Source: CAXMMR01 sp965198995 (lineage in GTDB: Bacteria; Pseudomonadota; Alphaproteobacteria; Acetobacterales; Acetobacteraceae). From it: a stretch of DNA of 64,000 nucleotides. Position 1 is the stretch's first letter. Each line of letters opens with the position of its first letter. Below the pieces are notes generated by a model, which was given only the letters and a program-made list of their open reading frames with translations, had not been told where the DNA came from and made no database searches. Below are positions 47,193 through 54,835 of this stretch, piece after piece. Where the stretch lies: contig CBDAQG010000002.1 in NCBI GenBank assembly GCA_965198995.1, forward strand, positions 310,001 to 374,000. The letters are read 5' to 3'. The translations under genes and the position numbers were made by a program.

Positions 47193-48185
47193 TTAAATCG
47201 CCAACATACGCTCGACGGCCTGTCGCGCCCTGACCGCGACGGTTGGGTCGATAGTGACTTCGTATTGGCCTTGTTCCAGCGCGGTGCGGATGTTGGAGAG
47301 GGTGATGCGCTTCATGTGCGGGCACAGGTTGCAGGGGCGGACGAAGTCGACGTCGGGGTGCAGCACGGCGAGGTTGTCGCTCATCGAGCACTCGGTGATC
47401 AGCACCACCTTCTTGCCGGCGGCGCGGGCGACGTAGCTGCTCATCTCGGCGGTGGAGCCGGAGAAGTCGGCCTCGTGGACCACGGCGGGCGGGCATTCGG
47501 GATGGGCGAGGACGATCACGCCGGGATGGGCGGCGCGCAGCTCGCGGATCTGCTCGGGGGTGAAGCGCTCGTGCACCTCGCACTCGCCGGCCCAGGAGAT
47601 GATCTTGACGCCGGTCTCGCGGGCGACGTTGGCGGCGAGGAAGCGGTCGGGGATCATGATCACCTCCGGCACGCCGAGGCTCTCGACCACGCGCTTGGCG
47701 TTGCCCGAGGTGCAGCAGATGTCGCTCTCGGCCTTCACCGCGGCGGAGGTGTTGACGTAGGTGATCACGGGGAGGCCGGGATGGGCGGCGCGCAGCGCGC
47801 GGACGTCGGCGGCGGTGATGCTCTCGGCGAGCGAGCAGCCGGCGCGCCGGTCCGGGATCAGCACGCGCTTGTCGGGGTTCAGCAGCTTGGCGGTCTCGGC
47901 CATGAAGTGCACGCCGGCCATGACGATGGTGCCGGCATCGATGCCGATGGCCTCGCGGGCCAAAGCGAGGCTGTCGCCCACGACGTCGGCGACGCAGTGA
48001 AAGATCTCCGGCGTCTGATAGTTATGCGCCAGGATGACGGCGTCGTGCTGGCGCTTGAGGCGGAGGATGGCGTCGATGTCGTCGGCGAAGACGGGCCACT
48101 CGAAGGGTGGGATGACCCGGCTGACGCGATCGTAGAGCGGGCTGAGACGCTCAAGCTGGTCGACGTTCGACATTGGTCGGGGCAT
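47193..48185 (-). CDS. nadA: Quinolinate synthase
   Basis: This 330-residue [4Fe-4S] enzyme makes quinolinate from iminoaspartate and dihydroxyacetone phosphate. The three cluster cysteines are seen in DRRAGCSLAES, HPECPPAVV and PCNLCPHMKR. Other typical stretches are AVILAHNYQTPEIFHCVADV and GDSLAL, and AGVHFMAETAKLLNPDK. The protein ends soon after MKRITL. The start could be the ATG at 48185 or the one at 48173. It heads the nadABC operon and has a palindromic operator candidate directly upstream. Confidence 0.94.
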   Translation of the reverse strand: MPRPMSNVDQLERLSPLYDRVSRVIPPFEWPVFADDIDAILRLKRQHDAVILAHNYQTPEIFHCVADVVGDSLALAREAIGIDAGTIVMAGVHFMAETAKLLNPDKRVLIPDRRAGCSLAESITAADVRALRAAHPGLPVITYVNTSAAVKAESDICCTSGNAKRVVESLGVPEVIMIPDRFLAANVARETGVKIISWAGECEVHERFTPEQIRELRAAHPGVIVLAHPECPPAVVHEADFSGSTAEMSSYVARAAGKKVVLITECSMSDNLAVLHPDVDFVRPCNLCPHMKRITLSNIRTALEQGQYEVTIDPTVAVRARQAVERMLAI

Positions 48186-48202
48186 CCTCGGAGCAGAACC
48201 TT

Positions 48203-48219
48203 ATGCTCATACTGAGCAT
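48203..48219. promoter_or_regulatory. Palindromic operator candidate upstream of nadA
   Basis: ATGCTCA-TAC-TGAGCAT is a 7-base perfect inverted repeat with a 3-base spacer, 18 bases upstream of the first nadA ATG. It lies in an A/T-rich patch that probably contains the promoter. Known alphaproteobacterial nadABC operons are controlled by repressors of the NadQ or NrtR type; which one, if any, binds here is an inference. Confidence 0.5.
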
Positions 48220-48353
48220 TGCGTACTCGAATATTATGACGAGGGTGATAGGAGTCAAGGCCGGGGGGTCTGGACAGGGCTTGACGATGCCGGGGTTGCA
48301 GTCGACGTGCCATGCAATGTGCGGGAGCCCGCACTGACGGGAATGCGGGGGTC

Positions 48354-49616
48354 GTGACTGCCAACGCCTCGCCGTGGATCACCTGGGGCATCGCCGGACT
48401 GGCGGCTGCCGGGGTGGTGACGCGCCCGTTTGCCTGGCCGGAGTTCGTCTGGCCCGGAGCGGGCGCCGTGCTGCTGGTTGTGCTGGGCTTGTTGTCGCCC
48501 TGGGAGGCCTGGTCGGGCGTCGCCCGTGGGGCGGACGTGATGCTGTTTCTAACAGGCATGATGCTGTTGGCCGAACTCGCCCGGCAGGAGGGGGTGTTCG
48601 ACTGGCTGGCTGGCCACGCCGCCGCGCGGGCGAACGGCTCGGCGGCGCGGCTGTTCACCCTCGTGTTCGTCGTCGGCACGGTCGTGACCGTGTTCCTGTC
48701 CAACGACGCGACGGCGGTGGTGCTGACGCCCGCGGTGGCGGCGGTGGTCAAGACGACCAGGGCCGAGGAGCCGCTGCCCTACCTGTTCGTCTGCGCCTTC
48801 GTCGCCAATGCGGCGAGCTTCGTGCTGCCGATCTCCAACCCGGCGAACCTGGTGATCTACGGCAGCCACATGCCGCCGCTGCTGCGCTGGCTGCCGCAAT
48901 ACGCGCTGCCATCGGCGCTCTGCATTCTGGCGACGTATGGCGTGCTGCGCTGGACGCAGCGCGCCCGGTTGCGCCAGGCGGTGTCGGCAGAGATCGACAG
49001 GCCGGCGCTGTCGGGCGGCGGCCGGATGGCGGCAATCGGCATTGTGGCGACCGCGGTGGTGCTGCTGACCGCGTCGGGCCTTGGCCGCTCACTCGGGCTG
49101 CCGACCTTGCTTGCGGCGCTGGCAACTGCGGTGCTGGTGCTGACGCGCTCCCGGGGCGGCATCGGCGGGATCGTGAAGACTATCTCGTGGGGCGTGCTGC
49201 CGCTCATCGCCGGGCTGTTCGTGCTGGTGCAGGCGCTGGAGAAGACCGGCGTCACGCATGCGCTTGCCGATGCGACGCAGGGCATCGTCCGCCAGTCCGC
49301 AGGGCTCGCCGCTTGGAGCGTGGGCATCGTGCTCGCGGTCGGCTGCAACCTGGTCAACAACCTGCCTGCGGGCTTGGTCGCCGGCCGCGTGGTCGAGCTG
49401 GCGCAGTTGCCCGAGCGCGTGCGCAGCGCGGTGCTGATCGGTGTCGACCTCGGGCCGAACCTGTCGGTGACCGGCTCGCTGGCGACCATCCTGTGGCTCG
49501 CCGCGCTGCGCCGCGAGGGTCACTCGGTCAGCGCCTGGGCGTTCCTGACGCTTGGCGTGCGGATCATGCCGCCGGCGCTCATCCTCGCGCTGGCGGGCGC
49601 GTTCGCCGTGGGCTGA
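48354..49616 (+). CDS. ArsB/NhaD-superfamily anion permease
   Basis: This 420-residue inner-membrane transporter has 10-12 predicted helices. Family signatures are VVTVFLSNDATAVVLTPAVA near residue 120, SFVLPISNPANLVIYG near 165, the second-half NLVNNLPAGLVAG near 345 and GVDLGPNLSVTGSLATILWL near 372. This pattern is ArsB-like, so arsenite export is possible, but no arsR or arsC is adjacent and other anions cannot be excluded. The GTG at 48354 is preferred over an ATG 42 bases upstream because it gives the compact N-terminus. It is divergent from nadA. Confidence 0.82.
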   Translation: MTANASPWITWGIAGLAAAGVVTRPFAWPEFVWPGAGAVLLVVLGLLSPWEAWSGVARGADVMLFLTGMMLLAELARQEGVFDWLAGHAAARANGSAARLFTLVFVVGTVVTVFLSNDATAVVLTPAVAAVVKTTRAEEPLPYLFVCAFVANAASFVLPISNPANLVIYGSHMPPLLRWLPQYALPSALCILATYGVLRWTQRARLRQAVSAEIDRPALSGGGRMAAIGIVATAVVLLTASGLGRSLGLPTLLAALATAVLVLTRSRGGIGGIVKTISWGVLPLIAGLFVLVQALEKTGVTHALADATQGIVRQSAGLAAWSVGIVLAVGCNLVNNLPAGLVAGRVVELAQLPERVRSAVLIGVDLGPNLSVTGSLATILWLAALRREGHSVSAWAFLTLGVRIMPPALILALAGAFAVG

Positions 49617-49634
49617 AGCAGCGAAGGACGTCCC

Positions 49635-50168
49635 ATGCAGACCATCAGCCCGGCCTGGCTCTATCCCCTCATCCTGATCGCCGGCGCCCTGCAGGCCTGG
49701 GGGCCGCCGATGAACGGCGCGCTGCGCCGGTCGCTCGACAATCCCTGGCTCGCCAGCCTGGTCTCGTTCCTGCCGATCGTAGCGCTGCTGATGGTGCTCT
49801 GGCTCTGCCTGCCGACGCCGACGCCGACCGCCCAGGGGCTTGGGACGATGTGCTGGTGGGCGCCGCTCGGCGGCCTCGCCGGCGCTCTCGCCGTGATCAT
49901 GGGCCTGATGTTCGTGAACAAGGTGGGCGCCGGCCCGTTCGCCGGGCTGACCATCACGGCCAACATCCTGATGTCGCTGCTGATCGACCAGTTCGGACTG
50001 TTCGGCATGGGGCAGCACCGCCTCACCCTGCCGCGCGTCCTGGCCGACGCGCTCGACGCGGCCGGCACTATTATTTCGTCATTGCAAGGCGTTTGCCTTC
50101 TCGTTGCGGGTATGCAACGCTCTGCTACAGGACGGGCGTTTGGCGTGACAGGAGGATGGCATGCCTAG
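49635..50168 (+). CDS. DMT-family transporter, YdcZ/DUF606 type
   Basis: These 177 residues have four to five membrane helices and the DUF606 pattern: WLYPLILIAGALQAWGPPMN, NPWLASLVSFLPIVALLM, WWAPLGGLAGALAVIMGLMF, VNKVGAGPFAGLTITANILM and LIDQFGLFGM. Homologues normally end soon after the last helix. Here about 25 extra residues (from SLQGVCLLVAG onward) continue to a stop 8 bases inside the next gene, so the natural end seems altered. The substrate is unknown. It starts 18 bases after the ArsB-like gene and probably shares its transcript. Confidence 0.8.
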   Translation: MQTISPAWLYPLILIAGALQAWGPPMNGALRRSLDNPWLASLVSFLPIVALLMVLWLCLPTPTPTAQGLGTMCWWAPLGGLAGALAVIMGLMFVNKVGAGPFAGLTITANILMSLLIDQFGLFGMGQHRLTLPRVLADALDAAGTIISSLQGVCLLVAGMQRSATGRAFGVTGGWHA

Positions 50169-51435
50169 CGTCACCATTGCCGGCGCAAACACCACGGCGG
50201 CGGCGATCTTCCTGACCAACGAGGTGGCGCCCTATGCCCAGACGCTGGCGAGCTCGCTCAGCGCCGGCCTGATAAGCGGCAGCCTGACGGCGTTCAACTA
50301 TACCGGTGGCCCAAGCGCTCCCGGCCCCGCCGCGGGCACGGCCGGCGTCGTCACGATCACCACGGTTCCCGCAACAACCGTGGCGATCCCGACCGCGGAT
50401 ACCGGCGTCTTCATCACCGCCGGACCGGCGTCGATCACCGGTGGCGGCGCGGGCGAGACGGTCATCGCCGGCAGCAGCGGGCTGACCTACACCAGCATCG
50501 CCCCGTCCGGACCCGGCGTCAGCTACATCGTCGCGGGTGACAGCGCGAACCTGATCACGACGACGCCGGACACGACGGGCAATTACGAGATCTTCACCGG
50601 TGCCGGCAACGATACGATCGCCGTGAGCGGCAACTCCGTGCTCAACGCCGGCAGTGGCCAGAATTCGATCGCGGTCACCGGCGGCAGCGCGTATATCTAC
50701 TCCCAAGGCTTCGACAGCATCACCGGCAGCACGGTGGTCGGCGGCGGCGGAACGGATACGGTCGACAGCGGCACCGGTCAGGCAACCATCGATCCCGGCA
50801 CGAGCAATTTCGTGATCTCCGCGGGCACCGGCGCGAATGCGCTTCTGTTCAACGCAGGTTCCGGGTCCGATACGATCTCGGTCGGCGCGGGCGGCGGCAC
50901 CGTGACGGCCGGGACCGGCGGCTTCAGCATCCTGTCTGCCGGCGCCGGCGGGCCGAATGGGGCGCCGACCACCTTGTTCGGCACCGCGAATGGCGACCAG
51001 CTCTATGCGAGCGGCAACTCCGTGGTCCTGGCAACGGCCGGTGCCGGCAACGAGACCATCAGCGGCGCCGGCGGGACGCCGAACAATGGCGTCTCCGTCA
51101 TCGGCTCGACCGCCAACAACAATTTTGCGGCCGGGTCCGGCAATGACACGCTGATCGCCGGCGCCGGCCAGGACACCCTGGCCGGCGGCACCGGCAAGGC
51201 GCTCATGGTGTCGGGCACGGGAGCGGACGTCTTCTCCTTCACGGCCGGCACGGGTGGCACGGACACGATCACCGGATTTAAAGCCAACGATACGCTGCAA
51301 CTCGTCGGCTACGGTATCTCGAGCGTGCCGAATTCAGCGTCGGGTGGCAGCACGATCCTGACGCTGGCTGACCACACGACGATCACCCTATTTGGCGTGT
51401 CTGCGCTCGATCCGCACCAGGTCGTGTTCAAGTAG
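50161..51435 (+). CDS. RTX-like secreted repeat protein
   Basis: This 424-residue Gly/Thr/Ser-rich protein has no classical signal peptide. Calcium-binding RTX-type nonapeptides are visible, for example GAGNDTIAVSG near residue 145, GSGSDTISVGAGGG near 235 and the tandem GSGNDTLIAGAGQDTLAGGT near 325. The rest is made of repetitive beta-strand units. The C-terminus (GTDTITGFKANDTLQLVGYG and a final hydrophobic strand) resembles type I secretion signals. A very strong AGGAGG site precedes the ATG. Export through a type I system is an inference; the convergent ABC protein next door is not a specific match. Confidence 0.7.
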   Translation: MPSVTIAGANTTAAAIFLTNEVAPYAQTLASSLSAGLISGSLTAFNYTGGPSAPGPAAGTAGVVTITTVPATTVAIPTADTGVFITAGPASITGGGAGETVIAGSSGLTYTSIAPSGPGVSYIVAGDSANLITTTPDTTGNYEIFTGAGNDTIAVSGNSVLNAGSGQNSIAVTGGSAYIYSQGFDSITGSTVVGGGGTDTVDSGTGQATIDPGTSNFVISAGTGANALLFNAGSGSDTISVGAGGGTVTAGTGGFSILSAGAGGPNGAPTTLFGTANGDQLYASGNSVVLATAGAGNETISGAGGTPNNGVSVIGSTANNNFAAGSGNDTLIAGAGQDTLAGGTGKALMVSGTGADVFSFTAGTGGTDTITGFKANDTLQLVGYGISSVPNSASGGSTILTLADHTTITLFGVSALDPHQVVFK

Positions 51436-51466
51436 CTCGCGGCGAGGGAGCGGCTTGCGGCATTGC

Positions 51467-53296
51467 TCAGCCGACGTTCTCGAAACCCCCGGATTGTCTG
51501 GCCCATAACCGCGCATAGGCGCCGCCAGTGGCGAGCAGGCCAGCATGGGTGCCCTGCTCGACGATGCGGCCGTGGTCCAGCACGATCAGCCGGTCCATCC
51601 GGGCGATGGTCGACAGGCGGTGGGCGATGGCGATCACGGTGCGGCCCTCCATCAGGCTGGCGAGCTGCTCCTGGATGGCCGCCTCGACCTCGCTGTCGAG
51701 CGCGGACGTGGCCTCGTCGAGGATCAGGATCGGGGCGTCCTTGAGGATCACCCGGGCGATGGCGATGCGTTGGCGCTGGCCGCCGGAGAGCTTGACGCCG
51801 CGCTCGCCGACCTCGGCGTCGAAGCCGCGGCGGCCGCGGTTGTCGACCAGGCCCTCGATGAAGTCGAGCGCGTGGGCTTGCGCGGCGGCGCGGCGGACCT
51901 GCGCCTCGGTGGCACCCGGGCGGCCGAAGCGGATGTTGTCGCGGATCGAGCGGTGCAGCAGCGAGGTGTCCTGCGTCACCATGGCGATGTGGTGGCGCAG
52001 GCTCTCCTGGCTGACCGCGGCGATGTCCTGGCCGTCGATCAGGATGCGGCCGTGCTCGACCTGGTGCAGGCGGAGCAGCAGGTTGACCAGGGTCGACTTG
52101 CCGGCGCCCGAGGTGCCGATGAGGCCGACGCGCTCGCCGCCGTGGACCATGAGGTCGAGCTCGTGCAGCACGCCGCGGCCGCCGCCATAGCCGAAGCCGA
52201 CCTGGTCGAAGCGGATTTCGCCGGGGCCGACCTCGAGCTCGCCGGCGTCCGTGAGGTCCGGCTCCTGGCGCGGCACGGCGATGGAGTTCATGCCGTCCTG
52301 CACCATGCCGACGCTCTCGAAGATGCTGGTGACGTTCTGCGACACCCAGGTGGAGAGCGAGGCGACCTGCCAGGCGAGCGGCAGGGCGGTGGCGATCATG
52401 CCGACCGGGATGCGGCCTGCCGACCATTGCAGCAGCGCGTCCGCACCGGTGCCGACGATCAGGCAGGCGTTCAGCGCGTTCAGGCAGAACACGAACACGG
52501 TGTTGAGCCGGGTCTGGCGGCGGAACAGGTGGGTCTGGTCCTCCAGCGCCTCCTGGACGAAGGCGTCCTCGTCGCGGGCGCGGGCGAACAGCTTGACGGT
52601 GAGGATGTTGGTGTAGCTGTCGACGATGCGGCCGGTCAGCGCCGAGCGCGCCTCGGAGGCGCGGCGCGAGCGGTCGCGCATGCGCGGGACGAAGGTGCGC
52701 AGCAGGGTGAGGAACAGCGCGAACCAGAGGATCAGCGGGATGGCGAGGCGCCAGTCCGTGCTGCCGAGCAGCAGGAGGGCGGAGATGCCGTAGATCAGGA
52801 TGTGCCAGACCGAGTTGGTCGAGCTGACGATGGTCTCGCGCAGTGACGGGCCGGTCTGGACCACCCGGTTGGCGACGCGGCCGGCGAAGTCGTTCTGGAA
52901 GAAGGTCCAGCTCTGGCGCACGACGTGCCAGTGGGACTGCCAGCGCACCAGGTTGGAGAGCCCCGGGACGATTGCCTGATTGGTGACCAGGCCCTGGGTG
53001 AACTGCACCACCGGGCGCACCACCACCAGGGTGACCGCCATCAGCAGGAGCAGGTGCGAATGGCGGGCGAACAGCTCGTTGGGCGTGCTGGTGCCGGCAA
53101 GCGAGACGACGCGGCCGATGAAGTAGGGGATCGACAGGTCGAGCAGGGCGACGCAGAGGGCGAGCACCGTGAGGGCGGCGATCAGCGGGCGGATCTGGCG
53201 GGCGTAGTACCAGTAGAAGGCGAGCAGCCGGTCCGGCGGCGCCTCGGTGACCGGGTTGCCGATCGGCGGGAGCAGGCGCTCGAAGAAGCTGAACAT
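51467..53296 (-). CDS. ABC exporter, fused permease-ATPase (MsbA/LmrA type)
   Basis: This 609-residue half-transporter has six N-terminal helices followed by an ATPase domain from about residue 365. The ATPase has Walker A GTSGAGKST, signature LSGGQRQRIAIARVI, Walker B ILILDEATSALD and switch IAHRLSTIA, all canonical. It works as a homodimer exporting lipids, drugs or peptides; no peptidase domain is present. The ATG at 53296 starts MFSFFERLLPPIGN; upstream frame comes from a family T repeat. It faces the RTX-like gene across 31 bases. Confidence 0.9.
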   Translation of the reverse strand: MFSFFERLLPPIGNPVTEAPPDRLLAFYWYYARQIRPLIAALTVLALCVALLDLSIPYFIGRVVSLAGTSTPNELFARHSHLLLLMAVTLVVVRPVVQFTQGLVTNQAIVPGLSNLVRWQSHWHVVRQSWTFFQNDFAGRVANRVVQTGPSLRETIVSSTNSVWHILIYGISALLLLGSTDWRLAIPLILWFALFLTLLRTFVPRMRDRSRRASEARSALTGRIVDSYTNILTVKLFARARDEDAFVQEALEDQTHLFRRQTRLNTVFVFCLNALNACLIVGTGADALLQWSAGRIPVGMIATALPLAWQVASLSTWVSQNVTSIFESVGMVQDGMNSIAVPRQEPDLTDAGELEVGPGEIRFDQVGFGYGGGRGVLHELDLMVHGGERVGLIGTSGAGKSTLVNLLLRLHQVEHGRILIDGQDIAAVSQESLRHHIAMVTQDTSLLHRSIRDNIRFGRPGATEAQVRRAAAQAHALDFIEGLVDNRGRRGFDAEVGERGVKLSGGQRQRIAIARVILKDAPILILDEATSALDSEVEAAIQEQLASLMEGRTVIAIAHRLSTIARMDRLIVLDHGRIVEQGTHAGLLATGGAYARLWARQSGGFENVG

Positions 53297-53334
53297 GGCA
53301 GGGAGATGGTGCGGTGCGGTGAGGTTGGTAAGGA

Positions 53335-53460
53335 AGCGCTTCTTTTTTGAAAAAAAGAAGCAAAAAACTTTTGATGATGTCGGCGAAGCCAGGACCGGCC
53401 AAGTCATGGCACTTAATGGATAAAAGTTTTTTGGTTCTTTTTTTCAAAAAAGAACCGCTT
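53335..53460. repeat. Family T inverted hairpin pair, copy 6
   Basis: The left hairpin GCTTCTTTTTTGAAAAAAAG, closing AAGC, and the right hairpin GGTTCTTTTTTTCAAAAAAG, closing AACC, are separated by about 48 bases. It lies between the apt stop and the ABC exporter start, both on the minus strand. Confidence 0.75.
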
Positions 53461-53465
53461 GCTTC

Positions 53466-53981
53466 CTACTCGTCGTAGCTGAGCAATGCTTCGACAGGAA
53501 CGTCCAGTCTTGCTCTTCCCTGCAGGAAGCTGAGCTCGATCAGCGCCGCGGCGGCGGGGACGACGGCGCCGACGTTGCGGAGCAGCTGGATGCCGGCGGC
53601 CATGGTGCCGCCGGTGGCGAGCAGGTCGTCGACGATGACGACGCGCTGGCCGGGGGCGATGGCGTCGGCCTGGATCTCCAGGCGGTCGGTGCCGTATTCA
53701 AGCGCGTAGTCGAGCGCGACGGTTTGGCCGGGGAGCTTGCCGGGCTTGCGCAGCATGGTGAAGCCGAGGCCGAGCTTCAGCGCCAGCGGGGCGGCGAGCA
53801 GGAAGCCGCGGCTCTCGATGCCGGCGATGCTGTCCGGCTGGTGGCGGGTGACGATCCTGGCGAGCCGGCCCATGGCGACCTGCCAGGCATCGGCGTGCTG
53901 CAGCAGGGTCGAGATGTCGTAGAACAGGATGCCGGGCTTGGGGAAATCCGGTATGGCGCGGATGTGGTCCTTAAGGTCCAT
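53466..53981 (-). CDS. apt: Adenine phosphoribosyltransferase
   Basis: This 171-residue purine-salvage enzyme converts adenine and PRPP to AMP. The PRPP-binding loop is VVIVDDLLATGGTMAAGI near residue 115. The N-terminal IPDFPKPGILFYDISTLL and the flexible-loop segment LRKPGKLPGQTVALDYALEY, followed by GTDRLEI, are diagnostic of Apt. The length is normal for the family. It is a single gene followed by a family T hairpin pair. Confidence 0.95.
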   Translation of the reverse strand: MDLKDHIRAIPDFPKPGILFYDISTLLQHADAWQVAMGRLARIVTRHQPDSIAGIESRGFLLAAPLALKLGLGFTMLRKPGKLPGQTVALDYALEYGTDRLEIQADAIAPGQRVVIVDDLLATGGTMAAGIQLLRNVGAVVPAAAALIELSFLQGRARLDVPVEALLSYDE

Positions 53982-54041
53982 TGTCGGGCTTGGCTCCAGG
54001 GCGTGCTTTCGTCAGGCGGCATCATGGGCTAGGCGGAGGCG

Positions 54042-54227
54042 ATGTCACGCACTCCGATCGCTGTCGTCGCCGGCTTGCTGTTTTTCGCCGCCTGGGTGGT
54101 GGCGGCGGTGACGCTGGCGGACGTGCCGATGCACTGGGCGGTGCGGGCGGTTTACTTCCTGGTGGCGGGGTTCGTCTGGGTGTTTCCTGTCCGATGGCTG
54201 ATGCTTTGGGCGGCGCATCGGCGATAG
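54042..54227 (+). CDS. DUF2842 small membrane protein
   Basis: This 61-residue protein has two membrane helices (VVAGLLFFAAWVVAAVTLAD and AVRAVYFLVAGFVWVFPVRW). Size, spacing and the VWVFPVRWLMLWA ending match the alphaproteobacterial DUF2842 family, whose function is unknown. GGAGG lies six bases before the ATG. It is divergent from apt. Confidence 0.75.
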   Translation: MSRTPIAVVAGLLFFAAWVVAAVTLADVPMHWAVRAVYFLVAGFVWVFPVRWLMLWAAHRR

Positions 54228-54385
54228 GCAGCAAGCGGTTGTCCGAGCAAAGAACCGGGAGCGTGCCGTCCGGTGAGAGGTCGCGCGATGGTCTGGGCAA
54301 ACGCACCGCGACTCGGCTACAACTTGGAGGAGAGGCAAGCCAGGCCAGAACACGGGATACGACACATGAGCGACGTGACACGCTG

Positions 54386-54679
54386 ATGTCGCCGCGATTG
54401 CCGGCCGAGTTCGCGACGTGGTCGCTGCCTGATCAACTGACGTGGCTGGCCGACCAGATCCCGGAGACGCGGAACGGCCGGGTGATCATCGCCATGCTCG
54501 ACGAGGCAGCGGGTGAAATCCGGCTGACGATGGAACAATGGCGACGCAGCGCCGATGCGTTCACGGCGCGCCGTCTGACCCGAAAGAAGCCGGCCACGAC
54601 CCGAAAGAAGCCGGCCGCGTCCAAATGTACATCAGAGCAGTGCGTCTCCAAGCCGTTGCCGGCCCGTAAGTCCTTATAA
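54386..54679 (+). CDS. Hypothetical protein with basic tail
   Basis: This possible protein of 97 residues has a compact, non-random N-terminal half (EFATWSLPDQLTWLADQIPE, then MLDEAAGEIRLTMEQWRRSA). The C-terminus has a duplicated TRKKPA unit and a lysine-rich tail. I recognise no family, and no strong ribosome-binding site is visible. The frame extends upstream to 53981 but there it crosses DUF2842. It could be a non-coding frame near the tRNA gene. Confidence 0.4.
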   Translation: MSPRLPAEFATWSLPDQLTWLADQIPETRNGRVIIAMLDEAAGEIRLTMEQWRRSADAFTARRLTRKKPATTRKKPAASKCTSEQCVSKPLPARKSL

Positions 54680-54683
54680 TCAT

Positions 54684-54760
54684 TGGTCGGAGTAAGAGGA
54701 TTCGAACCTCCGGCCCCTGCGTCCCGAACACAGTGCTCTACCAGGCTGAGCTATACTCCG
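54684..54760 (-). tRNA. tRNA-Pro (anticodon CGG)
   Basis: On the minus strand, a perfect 7-base acceptor stem (CGGAGTA/TACTCCG), a D arm (AGCTCAGCCTGGTAGAGC), an anticodon arm CTGTG-TTCGGGA-CGCAG with anticodon CGG, a T arm with GGTTCGAATCC and an encoded CCA at 54684-54686 are all present. C1-G72 is the bacterial tRNA-Pro identity pair. It reads the codon CCG, frequent in this genome. Confidence 0.95.
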
Positions 54761-54835
54761 GCCAAGGCGGCGGATATACCGCCCGGCCCGGTGTCCGGCA
54801 ACCCCGTCCTGCGACGGGGCTGCCGGGACGGGGGG

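Noticed and set aside
48354..49616. Arsenic resistance operon
   Set aside because: Only an ArsB-like permease is present; there is no arsR, arsC or arsH nearby.
51467..53296. Dedicated type I secretion ABC protein for the RTX-like neighbour
   Set aside because: It lacks the C39-like or CLD N-terminal domain, is convergent with the RTX gene, and has no membrane-fusion or TolC partner beside it.
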